From contig NZ_BNGS01000002.1 in the NCBI RefSeq assembly GCF_014905555.1, forward strand, positions 620,001 through 684,000: a stretch of 64,000 nucleotides of DNA, read 5' to 3'. A program made the translations under genes and the position numbers. Positions 17,518-26,619 of the stretch are shown one piece after another. The stretch is from Streptomyces sp. Y2F8-2. GTDB lineage: Bacteria; Actinomycetota; Actinomycetes; Streptomycetales; Streptomycetaceae. Under the pieces are notes generated by a model that saw only the letters and a list, made by a program, of their open reading frames with translations, was not told the origin of the DNA and made no database searches. The stretch's first letter is position 1; the number at the start of each line of letters is the position of its first letter.

Positions 17518-19779
17518 ATGGGGAACGGAGATACGCGGGTGCGGGGCATCGCCGCCCGGGCCGGCGGCTGGAGCGCTCGGCACCGATGGGCTGCGGTCGG
17601 CATCTGGGTGCTGTTCGTCGTGCTGGCCATGGCCGTCGGTTCGGCCGCCGGGCGCGTCGACATCAAGGACAGCGACGAGCTCAAAGGGGAGACACACACC
17701 GCCGCGAAGATCATCGAGGATGCGGGGATCAAGCAGCCGGCCGGCGAGAGCGTGCTGATCCAGGCGAAGGACGGCGCCACCACGGCCACCGACCCGCGGT
17801 TCCGCGCCGCGGTCACCGCGGTCGTGCGGGCCGTCGACGGCACCGGCCGGGTGACGGACGTGACCTCCCCGTACGACACGAAGACCATCTCCAAGGACGG
17901 CCGCAGCGCCCTGGTGCAGTTCGACATGCGCGGCGACGCGGACACCGCCGGTGACCGTGTCGAGCCGGTGCTCAAGGCCGTCGCCGGGGTCCAGAAGGAC
18001 CACCCGCAGCTGCGGATCGAGGAGATCGGCGCCGCCAGCATGCGCAAGACGTTCTCCGACGCGTTCGGCAACGACTTCAAGCAGGCCGAGTACTCCGCGG
18101 TGCCGGTGGCGCTCGGCATCCTGCTGATCGCGTTCGGGGCGCTGGTCGCGGCGCTGCTGCCGGTGGCGCTCGCCATCACCGCGATCATGGCGACGATGGG
18201 CCTGATGGGCGTCGTCAGCCATCTGCAGGCGATGAACGACACCGCGAACTCCGTGATGCTGCTGGTCGGCATGGCCGTCGGTGTCGACTACTGCCTGTTC
18301 TACCTGCGCCGCGAGCGGGAGGAGCGCGCGGCCGGACGCGATGCGGAGACCGCGCTGCGCATCGCCGCCGCGACCAGCGGGCGTGCCGTGATCGTCTCCG
18401 GTGTCACGGTGTGCGTGGCGATGGCGGGCATGCTGTTCACCGGACTCGCCACGTTCGAGGCGATGGGCCTGGCCTCGCTGATGGTGGTGGCGGTCGCCAT
18501 GGTCGGCTCGGTGACCGTGCTGCCCGCGCTGCTGTCGCTGCTGGGCAAGCGGGTCGAGAAGGGCCGTATCCCGTTCCTGCACCCGGACAAGCGGCGCGCG
18601 CGGACCGGTCGCAGCGCCGACGAGGGCAGCCGGCTGTGGAGTGCCGTCCTGAAGGTGGTCCTCGCCCGGCCCGCCGTCTCCCTGGTGGTCGCGGCCGGTG
18701 CGCTGCTGGCGATCGCAGCGCCCGCGCTCGGCATGAAGACGCAGAACCTCACCCTGGACCAGGAGTTCGGTAACAAGCTGCCCATCGTGGCCACCTACAA
18801 CCGGGTCAACGAGGCCTTCCCCGGCGGCTCCGAGCCGGCCCAGGTCGTCGTCAAGGCGAAGGACATCAACGCGCCCGAGGTGAAGTCCGCGATCGCCGGC
18901 TTCCGCACGGAGGCGATCGCATCGGGCGCCTCACGCGGCCCGGTCGACGTCAGACTGCACGACGGGCAGAACGTGGCCGTGATCTCCGTGCCGCTCGTCG
19001 GCGGCTCCGACCTGGACAAGGCGGGCGCGAACCTGGAGCTGCTGCGCGACAAGGTACGGCCCGACACGCTCGGCAAGGTGGAGGGCGTGCAGGCGCCGAT
19101 CACCGGTCAGGTCGCGGGCTCGCACGACTTCAACGACCAGCTCGTCGGCTCGGTGGTCCCGGTCTTCGCGTTCGTCGTGGTCTTCGCCTTCCTGCTGATG
19201 CTCCTGTCGTTCCGCTCGCTGACGATCGCGATCACCTCGATCGTCCTGAACCTGCTCTCGGTCGGCGCGGCCTACGGCATCCTGGTCGCCGTCTTCCAGC
19301 ACGGCTGGGGCGCGTCGCTGGTGGGCGCGCACGGTGTGGGCGCCATCGTCACCTGGCTGCCGCTGTTCCTCTTCGTCATCCTGTTCGGCCTGTCGATGGA
19401 CTACCACGTGTTCGTGGTGTCCCGGATCCGCGAGGCCCGTCTGCGGGGCAGGACGACGAAGGACGCGATCACTCATGGTGTGGTGACCACGGCCGGGGTC
19501 GTCACCAGCGCCGCGGTCATCATGGTCGCCGTCTTCGCGATCTTCGGCACGCTGTCCATGCAGTCCATGAAGCAGATGGGCGTGGGCCTGGCCGCCGCGG
19601 TCCTCATCGACGCGACCGTCATCCGGGGCGTGCTGCTCCCGGCGGTGATGGCGCTGCTGGGCGAGCGCAACTGGTACCTGCCGAAGTGGCTGCACCGGCT
19701 GCCGGACCTCACACACGAGGAGACACCGCAGGCGGTGGCAGCGGCGGTACGGGACGAGAACGAGCCACTGGGGGTGTGA
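17518..19779 (+). CDS. MMPL/RND-family transporter
   Basis: 753 residues with two repeats, each a large extracytoplasmic loop followed by a cluster of membrane helices (about 12 in all). The VGMAVGVDYCLFYL and LSMDYHVFVVSRIRE segments carry the Asp-Tyr proton-relay pairs of MmpL proteins. ATG 17518 is preferred over an upstream GTG 17398 because GGAGGGGG lies 9 nt before it. It probably exports lipids or hydrophobic compounds. A strong hairpin follows. Confidence 0.9.
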   Translation: MGNGDTRVRGIAARAGGWSARHRWAAVGIWVLFVVLAMAVGSAAGRVDIKDSDELKGETHTAAKIIEDAGIKQPAGESVLIQAKDGATTATDPRFRAAVTAVVRAVDGTGRVTDVTSPYDTKTISKDGRSALVQFDMRGDADTAGDRVEPVLKAVAGVQKDHPQLRIEEIGAASMRKTFSDAFGNDFKQAEYSAVPVALGILLIAFGALVAALLPVALAITAIMATMGLMGVVSHLQAMNDTANSVMLLVGMAVGVDYCLFYLRREREERAAGRDAETALRIAAATSGRAVIVSGVTVCVAMAGMLFTGLATFEAMGLASLMVVAVAMVGSVTVLPALLSLLGKRVEKGRIPFLHPDKRRARTGRSADEGSRLWSAVLKVVLARPAVSLVVAAGALLAIAAPALGMKTQNLTLDQEFGNKLPIVATYNRVNEAFPGGSEPAQVVVKAKDINAPEVKSAIAGFRTEAIASGASRGPVDVRLHDGQNVAVISVPLVGGSDLDKAGANLELLRDKVRPDTLGKVEGVQAPITGQVAGSHDFNDQLVGSVVPVFAFVVVFAFLLMLLSFRSLTIAITSIVLNLLSVGAAYGILVAVFQHGWGASLVGAHGVGAIVTWLPLFLFVILFGLSMDYHVFVVSRIREARLRGRTTKDAITHGVVTTAGVVTSAAVIMVAVFAIFGTLSMQSMKQMGVGLAAAVLIDATVIRGVLLPAVMALLGERNWYLPKWLHRLPDLTHEETPQAVAAAVRDENEPLGV

Positions 19780-19791
19780 ACCCGCCTGAGC

Positions 19792-19828
19792 GAGGGCCCG
19801 TCGGCGACCGGGGAGCCGACGGGCCCTC
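19792..19828 (+). terminator. Terminator hairpin after the MMPL gene
   Basis: A 14 bp perfect inverted repeat, arms 19792-19805 and 19815-19828, with a 9-nt loop, 13 nt after the stop. No long T-run follows, as is usual in Streptomyces. Confidence 0.75.
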
Positions 19829-20003
19829 CCCTTGTGGGCAGCCGGCGGCCCTCCCCGTGCGGGGATCTCACATCGCCGACGCCGGTGTGGCCTGGGCCAC
19901 TTGCCCGCGGGTTCGTCCGCGCCCCGGCCGGTGGCCGTTCCGACCTGCGTGAATGCGACACTGGCAGACCTCAAGGAACCGGTGGAGGACACGGAGGCGG
20001 ACG

Positions 20004-20867
20004 ATGGACGAGACGCGGGCGCGGGATGTGCTGGACGCGGCGGGGGTACTGCCGGGTGCGGCGCGGGACGCGCGGCTCCTCGCCCTGGGTGAGAACGCGG
20101 TGTTCGCCGTAGGGGATCTGGTGGTCAAGGTGGGCCGCGACGCCGAGCTGCTGGACCGGGCGCGGCGGGAGCTGGACATCGCCGTCTGGCTGGCCGGAGC
20201 GGATGTCCCGGCGGTGCGGGCCGCCCGGCCCGAACCTCTGCTCGTCGACGGGCATCCCGTGACCGTATGGCACCGGCTGCCCGATCCCGTACGCCCCGCC
20301 GAACCGCGCGACCTGGCCGAACTGCTGCGGATCGTGCACGCCCTCCCCGCCCCCGCCTTCACCCTGCCGCCCCGCGATCTGCTGGGCGGTGTGGAACGCT
20401 GGCTGCGGCTCGCGGGTGACGCGATCGACCCGGCGGACGCGGCCTATCTGCGCGAGCGACGCGACGGGTTCGCCGCCGCGGCGGCCGCGCTCACCCCGCA
20501 TCTGGCGCCCGGACCGATCCACGGCGACGCGCTGCCGCGCAATGTGCACATCGGCCCGGACGGCCCGGTCCTGGTCGACCTGGAAACCTTCTCCGCCGAT
20601 CTGCGCGAGCACGACCTGGTGGTCATGGCGCTCTCCCGCGACCGCTACGGTCTGCCGGCCGAGGCGTACGACTCCTTCACCGCCGCCTACGGCTGGGACG
20701 TGCGCGCGTGGGAGGGCTGCTCGGTGCTGCGCGGTGCCCGGGAGACGGCCAGCTGCGCCTGGGTCGCCCAGCACGCGCCCAGCAACCCCAAGGCCCTCGC
20801 CGAGTTCGAGCGCCGAGTGGCGTCGTTGCGGGACGGGGACGAGACGGTGCGCTGGTATCCGTTCTGA
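20004..20867 (+). CDS. Aminoglycoside phosphotransferase-like kinase
   Basis: 287 residues. The catalytic loop HGDALPRNV (His173, Asp175, Asn180) and the metal-binding LVDLETFS segment are complete, so kinase activity is plausible; the substrate is unknown. Start ATG 20004 has GGAGG 6 nt upstream. The LysR gene converges from downstream. Confidence 0.85.
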   Translation: MDETRARDVLDAAGVLPGAARDARLLALGENAVFAVGDLVVKVGRDAELLDRARRELDIAVWLAGADVPAVRAARPEPLLVDGHPVTVWHRLPDPVRPAEPRDLAELLRIVHALPAPAFTLPPRDLLGGVERWLRLAGDAIDPADAAYLRERRDGFAAAAAALTPHLAPGPIHGDALPRNVHIGPDGPVLVDLETFSADLREHDLVVMALSRDRYGLPAEAYDSFTAAYGWDVRAWEGCSVLRGARETASCAWVAQHAPSNPKALAEFERRVASLRDGDETVRWYPF

Positions 20868-20907
20868 GAGCCTTCGGTTCGGTTCACCGACCCGCTCCGC
20901 GCCGCCG

Positions 20908-21837
20908 TCAAGCCGTGGCGGGCACCGGCTCCCGCCCGTCCCGGTCCTTGATCGTCCCCGCGGCGCGGCGCAGTTCGGCCAGCACCGTGCGGACCGCTGT
21001 GCGGGCCGTGCGTTCGGGGCGGCACAGGGCGTCGATGTGCCGCCTGGCCTGGACGCCGTCGATGGGCCGGAGGACCAGCGCCGGGTGCGGGCGCATCGTC
21101 CAGCGCGGCATCAGGGCGATACCGCCCCCTGCGGCCACGGCCTCGGCGACCACCGCGAACTCGTTGATGCGATGGACCAGCCGCAGGCGGCGCCCGGCCG
21201 CGGCGGCGACGGCTTCGATGGTGGCCATGACGGGGAACCCGTCGTGCACGGTGATCCACGACTCGTCGGCCACATCCCGCGGGGTGAGCCGCCGCTTGCC
21301 GGCCAGCGGATGGCCGGCGGGCAGCGCCACGTCGAGCGGTTCGCGCAGCAGGGTGGTGACGGTCACCGTGCCCGGCCACGGCGGGGCGTGATCGAGGCGG
21401 TGGGCGAGCACGAGGTCGTACTCCCTCGTCAGCCGGGGGAAGTCCTCCTGCGGCACGTCCTCGTCGGCGAGCGCCAGCCGGGGTGAACCGGGTCCGTCGA
21501 AGGCCCGCAGCAGCGGCGGGAAGAACGCCGAGCCGGCGCTGTGGAACGCCGCCACCGACACCTCGCCGTCCGCCCTCCCGACGAACTCCTCGACGGCGCC
21601 CCGGGCCCGCGCCAGCGCCGTCTCCACCTCCGCCGCCGCGCCCGCGAGGGCCTGCCCGGCGTCGGTGAGCACCAGCCGCCGCCCGTGCCGCTCGGTCAGC
21701 GGAACCGGGATCGAACGCTGCAGCAGCCGCAGTTGCTGGGAGATGGCCGACGGCGTCACCAGCAGCGCCTCGGCCACCGCGGTGACACTGCCGAGTTCGC
21801 CCAGCTCCCGCAGGATCCGCAACTGACGTTCGTCCAT
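20908..21837 (-). CDS. LysR-type transcriptional regulator
   Basis: 309 residues: N-terminal helix-turn-helix (GSVTAVAEALLVTPSAISQQLRLL, about 17-40) and a periplasmic-binding-like effector domain. It is divergent from the EamA transporter gene with 79 bp between, and probably regulates it through the palindrome at 21869-21885. Confidence 0.92.
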   Translation of the reverse strand: MDERQLRILRELGELGSVTAVAEALLVTPSAISQQLRLLQRSIPVPLTERHGRRLVLTDAGQALAGAAAEVETALARARGAVEEFVGRADGEVSVAAFHSAGSAFFPPLLRAFDGPGSPRLALADEDVPQEDFPRLTREYDLVLAHRLDHAPPWPGTVTVTTLLREPLDVALPAGHPLAGKRRLTPRDVADESWITVHDGFPVMATIEAVAAAAGRRLRLVHRINEFAVVAEAVAAGGGIALMPRWTMRPHPALVLRPIDGVQARRHIDALCRPERTARTAVRTVLAELRRAAGTIKDRDGREPVPATA

Positions 21838-21868
21838 TCCCGCAGTGTAGGGGCACTGTGCAGGCAGA

Positions 21869-21885
21869 CTAAAAGATCGTTTTAG
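21869..21885. promoter_or_regulatory. AT-rich palindrome between the LysR and EamA genes
   Basis: CTAAAA (21869-21874) and TTTTAG (21880-21885) form a perfect palindrome around GATCG. It has the T-N11-A geometry expected of LysR sites and is by far the most AT-rich stretch nearby. Confidence 0.5.
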
Positions 21886-21916
21886 AAACTGGTGCTGGGC
21901 TTCAGGGTGGTGCGCG

Positions 21917-22903
21917 GTGCACCGTGGGCGGGTGTTCGACGCCCGCCGTACCGATGCGGTACTCCTCCTCGTCGCGCTCGTCTGGGGTTCCAGTTATCTC
22001 TCCGCCCAGACGGCGGTGGCCGCGCTGCCCGTCCTCGCGGTCCTGTTCGCCCGTTACGCGCTCTCCGCACTGGCCTGCCTGGTCCTGGTCACCGCCCGCC
22101 GTGGACGGCGCCGGTGGACACGGGACGAGGTACGGGCCGGAGTGCCGCTGGGGCTGACCCAGGCCGCGGTGCTGGTCGTGGAGACGTACGGAGTCGCCCA
22201 CACCAGCGCCGCCAACGCGGGGCTGATCATCAGCCTGACCATCGTGCTCACCCCGTTGCTCGACCGCTCCGGTCACCCCGGCGGGCTGCCGCCCTCCTTC
22301 CACGCCGCCGCGGGTGTGTGCGTCCTGGCCGTGGGGCTGCTGATGTCCGGCAACGGCTTCCACGCGCCCGGACTCGGCGACCTGCTGATGCTCGCCGCCG
22401 CCGTCGTCCGGGCCGTGCACGTGGCCCTGGTCGGCCGGCTCACGGCGGGCCGCGCGGTGCGTCCCCTGCACCTGACGGCGCTGCAGACCCTCATCGGCAC
22501 GGCGCTGTTCCTCCCCACGGCCGCCACCGCCCTGCCCGGCTTCGCCCGCGCCGGCACCGCGACCTGGGTTCAGCTGCTGTATCTCGCCCTGTTCTGCAGC
22601 GTGTTCGCCTTCCTCGCGCAGACCTGGGCCGTCCAGCGCACCTCCGCCAGCCGCGCCGGCCTGCTGCTCGGCACGGAGCCCGTGTGGGCCGTGGCCGTGG
22701 GCGTCGTCCTCGGTGGCGACCACCTCACCCCGCTCACCGGCCTCGGCGCGGCCCTGATGGTCGCCGGAACCTACTGGGGCCAGTCCGTCGAGCGCGCCCA
22801 CCGTACGGCCGCACCGGACCCGGCGCACGGCCCCGCCCCCGCGCATCACGCCGGAACCGAGAAGGACGCCATGCGCGGGACCGCGGCACCCACCGGTTCC
22901 TGA
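21917..22903 (+). CDS. EamA/DMT-family transporter
   Basis: 328 residues, about ten hydrophobic segments in two EamA repeats (LLLVALVWGSSYL..., and a second repeat from about 155), with a hydrophilic C-terminal tail rich in Ala, Pro and His. It probably exports metabolites or amino acids. GTG 21917 is used; GTG 21932 is also possible. Likely controlled by the divergent LysR protein. Confidence 0.88.
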   Translation: MHRGRVFDARRTDAVLLLVALVWGSSYLSAQTAVAALPVLAVLFARYALSALACLVLVTARRGRRRWTRDEVRAGVPLGLTQAAVLVVETYGVAHTSAANAGLIISLTIVLTPLLDRSGHPGGLPPSFHAAAGVCVLAVGLLMSGNGFHAPGLGDLLMLAAAVVRAVHVALVGRLTAGRAVRPLHLTALQTLIGTALFLPTAATALPGFARAGTATWVQLLYLALFCSVFAFLAQTWAVQRTSASRAGLLLGTEPVWAVAVGVVLGGDHLTPLTGLGAALMVAGTYWGQSVERAHRTAAPDPAHGPAPAHHAGTEKDAMRGTAAPTGS

Positions 22904-22923
22904 ACGCGCACGCCCCGCCCGTC

Positions 22924-23646
22924 TCAGACCCTCCCGTCCACCGCCTCCCGCAGCGGCCACGTACCGTCCACCACCGCCTCCGCGTCGCCCTTGGCACGCA
23001 GGAACTCCTGGAAGTCCGCCGCCCAGTCCGCGTACCACTCGATCTGGCGGCGGTGCAGCTCCGCCGGGCCGAGGGCTGCGACCTTCGGGTGGCGGCCGGC
23101 TATCGCCGCGGCCAGCCGGGCGGCGGCCAGCGCGTCCGCGCCCGCGTTGTGCGCGGACTCCAGCGCCACCCCGTACTCCGCGCAGACCGCTTCCAGGTTG
23201 CGCTTGCCTCGGCGGTAGCGGTCGGCCCAGCGGTCGATCGTGTACGGGTCGATGACCGGGGCCGGGGCGAGGCCGCCCAGACGGTCGCGCAGGGACGGCA
23301 GTCCGTGCCGTCGCAGCTCGGCGGAGAGCAGGGTCAGGTCGAAGGCCGCGTTGTAGGCGACGACCGGGACTCCCGTCCTCCAGTACGCCACCAGGACCTC
23401 GGCGATCGCGTCCGCGACCCGGTCAGCAGGGCGGCCCTCGGCCATCGCCCGCTCGTTGCTGATCCCGTGCACCGCGACCGCGTCGGCCGGGATCTCCACG
23501 CCCGGATCCGCCAGCCAGTCGCGGCGGCCGAGCGGCTCCCCGTCCTTGACCTCGATCACCGCCCCCGTGACGATGCGCGCCTCATACGGATCCGTCCCGG
23601 TCGTCTCGAGGTCGAAGCCGATCAGCAGCTCCCGGTGCCAGGCCAT
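22924..23646 (-). CDS. DnaQ-like 3'-5' exonuclease
   Basis: 240 residues with the DEDDh exonuclease motifs: FDLETTG (Exo I), YNAAFDLTLL (Exo II) and HNAGADALAAA (Exo III, His and Asp). It resembles DNA polymerase III epsilon but stands alone, so it may serve repair or RNA processing. A C-terminal helix (EWYADWAADFQEFLR) lies beyond the nuclease. Confidence 0.9.
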   Translation of the reverse strand: MAWHRELLIGFDLETTGTDPYEARIVTGAVIEVKDGEPLGRRDWLADPGVEIPADAVAVHGISNERAMAEGRPADRVADAIAEVLVAYWRTGVPVVAYNAAFDLTLLSAELRRHGLPSLRDRLGGLAPAPVIDPYTIDRWADRYRRGKRNLEAVCAEYGVALESAHNAGADALAAARLAAAIAGRHPKVAALGPAELHRRQIEWYADWAADFQEFLRAKGDAEAVVDGTWPLREAVDGRV

Positions 23647-23754
23647 GGCGGCCCCCCTTCGTGGTGGTGCTTTCCCCCAGTGGCCTTCACCTTCGCATGC
23701 GCCACTGACAATCCGAGGGCGGGATTCCGCTTCTGGCCGGCATCATCGGACAGT

Positions 23755-24993
23755 TCAGGACACGGGGCGCGAATCAGCCCAAGCCAGTTCGAACTCCTCG
23801 CGGTAGGTGGGGAAGAGCCCGTTCTCCTCGACGTCGTCCGACCTGACGACCCGGCTGCCGCCGCGCAGCACCAGCACCGGCGCCTCCATACCGCGGGTGC
23901 GCCGCAGATAGGACTGCACGACCGCGATGCCGTCCGAGCCGTCCCCGTTCACCAGGTACGCGGTGAAACGAGGGGTTTCGTCGAAGACCTGGATCTCGAA
24001 GGCGCCCGGGTCGCGCAGCTTCGAGCGCACCCGGCGCATGTGCAGGATGTTCATCTCGACCGCGCGGCTCAGCTCGCCCTTCCTGATGCCGAGCTCCCGC
24101 TCGCGCCGTTTGACCGCGCTGGAGGCCGGGTTGAGGAACAGCAGCCGCACCCGGCAGCCGGACTCGGCGAGCCGCACCAGCCGCCGCCCGGAGAAGTTCT
24201 GCACCAGCAGGTTGAGGCCGATGCCGATGGCGTCCAGGCGGCGGGCACCGCCGAAGATGTCCTCGGCGGGGAACTGCCGCAGCAGCCGTACCCGGTCGGG
24301 GTGGACGGCGACCACGTCCGCGTACCGGTCGCCCACCAGGTCCTCGACCGCGTCGACGGGCAGCCGGCGGGCGGAGGGCACGTCGCCGCCCGCGCCGAGG
24401 ATCTCCAGGAGATTGGCGGAAGCGCGCTCGGCCTGCGCGAGGACCGCCTGGGACAGGGCCCGGTTGCGGGAGACCACGTTCCGGGTCACTTCCAGCTCGT
24501 CCAGGGCGAGTTCCACGTCGCGGCGCTCGTCTATGTACGGCTCGAAGCACGGCCAGTGCTGCACCATCAGCTCGCGCAGCTGCGGCAGCGTCAGAAAGCT
24601 GAGCACGTTGTCGTCGGCGGGATCGAGCAGATACCCCTTGCGGCGGCTGACCTCGCGTACCGCGACCGCCCGCTGCACCCACTCCTGGCCGGCCGGTCCG
24701 GCGGCGGCGACCACCCAGTCGTCGCCGTGGACCGGTTCGTAGATGGGGCGGAGAACGGCGGCCACGACCGCGCGCAGCCGCTGCTCCACCAGGTTCAGCC
24801 AGATGTAGGCCCGCCCGGCCCGCTGGGCGCGGGTCCGCACCTCGCGCCACGCGTCGGCGTCCCAGTCCAGTTCCGGTCCGATGGATCCCATCTCCATCGG
24901 CCGTGCAAGGGACACCGCGCCGGGCGGGACATCCGCGGAGTTCCCCTCGTGACCCTCGTCACCAGGGGGCAGCTCCAGCCCTCCCGAGCCCAC
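23755..24993 (-). CDS. SAV2148-family HEPN domain protein
   Basis: About 412 residues from GTG 24993 (the frame is open to 25047). The sequence (GSIGPELDWDADAWREVRTRAQRAG, then RRLVRLAESGCRVRLLFLNP) matches what I recall as the SAV2148 HEPN family, conserved across Streptomyces. HEPN domains often act as RNases; I do not see a clear RxxxxH in a confident position. The C-terminal half resembles a sensor or PLD-like fold. Role unknown. Confidence 0.75.
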   Translation of the reverse strand: MGSGGLELPPGDEGHEGNSADVPPGAVSLARPMEMGSIGPELDWDADAWREVRTRAQRAGRAYIWLNLVEQRLRAVVAAVLRPIYEPVHGDDWVVAAAGPAGQEWVQRAVAVREVSRRKGYLLDPADDNVLSFLTLPQLRELMVQHWPCFEPYIDERRDVELALDELEVTRNVVSRNRALSQAVLAQAERASANLLEILGAGGDVPSARRLPVDAVEDLVGDRYADVVAVHPDRVRLLRQFPAEDIFGGARRLDAIGIGLNLLVQNFSGRRLVRLAESGCRVRLLFLNPASSAVKRRERELGIRKGELSRAVEMNILHMRRVRSKLRDPGAFEIQVFDETPRFTAYLVNGDGSDGIAVVQSYLRRTRGMEAPVLVLRGGSRVVRSDDVEENGLFPTYREEFELAWADSRPVS

Positions 24994-25108
24994 CCGCGCA
25001 CCGCCTTCCGCTCCCCCGAGCCTCCCCAGGGGCAAGGCCCCGGCCAACGATCAAGGAAGACTACTCCGGGAGTGCGGCACGGTGCAGCCGGATGGACAGG
25101 GTCGTTTC

Positions 25109-26440
25109 TCAACTACCGTTTCGGGGCCGTCCGTTCCGGTCGGCGAGAGCGGGCGGCGTGAGAGGATTCATAGCCGTGACGTCGCGCGGAGCGATGGAGA
25201 AGCCCTGCCAGTGGACCGGCATGGGCTGTTGGTCCTCGTCGCGCGCGACATGATGGAAGCCGACGTTCACCCACACCACCGGGTGAGTGAGAGTCTGGCC
25301 GTTGACCCACTTGTCGACCGTGTTGGCCGCCCCCGTGCCGCAGTTGCCCACGTTGTCACTGGCGAACTGCTCGCAGGGGTTGTACTCGGTGAAGTAGATG
25401 TCGTGCTTGGTGAAGTCGTGGCCGAGGTATTTGGTGGACGCGCCGGGGACGATCTCGTACGAGCGCGCGTGGCCGTCCTTGTTCTTGCCCGTGTCGCTGA
25501 CGACCCGCCACCAGCGCATGTTCTTGGCGTCGCCCGCGAGTTCCTTGGTGACGGTGGTGCGGGTCGTCTTGTTGCTGGGCGCCTGGGCGCCCCGTGCGGG
25601 CGGGCTGACCACGGAGTCGTACTGCTCGATCCTGTTCCTGGAGGAGCCGTCGAGGCCGAAGTCGAGCCGCCAGAAGACGTTGTGGCTGTGGCTGGTGGCG
25701 TAGGAGCGGGCGCCGTTGCCTATCGGCCAGCCGCGGCCGTCACCCGCGTCGTAGTCGTACGGCGAGAGGCTGCCGGTGGCGCCGACGTTCATGTTGACCG
25801 TGCCGTCGTCCTGGAAGCGCCACTCGGTGATGTACTCGTACCAGCCGACCTTGTTGACGGTGTAGACCAACAGGTCCTTGCCCTGGGCCTGGTAGACCTT
25901 GTTCCCGTCGTCGCTCTGCATGCGGTAGGCGTGTCCGCGCGAACGGGTCGTGGTGCACACGCCGTTCACGTTCGGGTGGCCCGGGTCCAAGGCGTCCGGC
26001 ACCTTCACCGTCTTGATGGTGCCCCCGGGGCACTCGGCGGGCGCCATGTTCATCAGGCCCTGCGCGAACCCGGCGCCGGTCAGGTCGCTGTACTCGACCG
26101 AGCCGTCGTCGTAGGGGACGTCGATCTGGGCGAGCCGGGCGCTGTTCAGGACCTTGATCGGGCGGCTCTCGCCCGGGGGCTGGTAGGAGACGTGCTCCAG
26201 CACCAGGCCGGCGTATTTGTCGTAGCGCCGGCACATCCGCCAGATGGTGCCGGTGGAGAGCTTCTGCTCGATCCGGTAGGCGGCGCCGCACTCGGCGGCC
26301 GGCGCGGCGGCGGTCTCGGGCCGGGCGAAGGCCGGGGTGGCCGCCGTGCCGCCGAGGGCGAGCCCGGCGGTCAGCAGGCCGGCCATCGCCCGCCGGCGGA
26401 GCGACTGGCGACGGGCACGGCTGTTTCTGTTCACGCGCAT
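25109..26440 (-). CDS. Secreted copper amine oxidase, catalytic domain only
   Basis: 443 residues. The signal peptide (RRRAMAGLLTAGLALGGTAATPAFA) predicts export. The rest aligns by eye to the C-terminal catalytic domain of copper amine oxidases: a candidate catalytic Asp near PYDD (111-112), copper ligands HSH (251-253) followed by FWRLDFGLDG, and a third His in GFHHVARDED (396-397). The Tyr expected to become the topaquinone cofactor is Tyr201 in GWYEY, but the usually conserved preceding Asn is Trp200. The N2/N3 domains of a normal enzyme are missing and seem to be encoded by the upstream gene. Confidence 0.75.
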   Translation of the reverse strand: MRVNRNSRARRQSLRRRAMAGLLTAGLALGGTAATPAFARPETAAAPAAECGAAYRIEQKLSTGTIWRMCRRYDKYAGLVLEHVSYQPPGESRPIKVLNSARLAQIDVPYDDGSVEYSDLTGAGFAQGLMNMAPAECPGGTIKTVKVPDALDPGHPNVNGVCTTTRSRGHAYRMQSDDGNKVYQAQGKDLLVYTVNKVGWYEYITEWRFQDDGTVNMNVGATGSLSPYDYDAGDGRGWPIGNGARSYATSHSHNVFWRLDFGLDGSSRNRIEQYDSVVSPPARGAQAPSNKTTRTTVTKELAGDAKNMRWWRVVSDTGKNKDGHARSYEIVPGASTKYLGHDFTKHDIYFTEYNPCEQFASDNVGNCGTGAANTVDKWVNGQTLTHPVVWVNVGFHHVARDEDQQPMPVHWQGFSIAPRDVTAMNPLTPPALADRNGRPRNGS

Positions 26441-26619
26441 GACGAAGAGACTCCTGTTGCACGAAGCGAGAAGAGCGAAGAGCGAAGGGCGAGGGGAAGC
26501 GAGGCACCGCGCCCGCGCCCGCGATCGGGAGATCCGGGGTCCCGGGTCCCAGTCCCAGGTCCGCGACCCGCGGCCCGCGGCCCGGAAAGCGTTCCCTCGG
26601 AAGGCGGTGGCCGCGTGGT

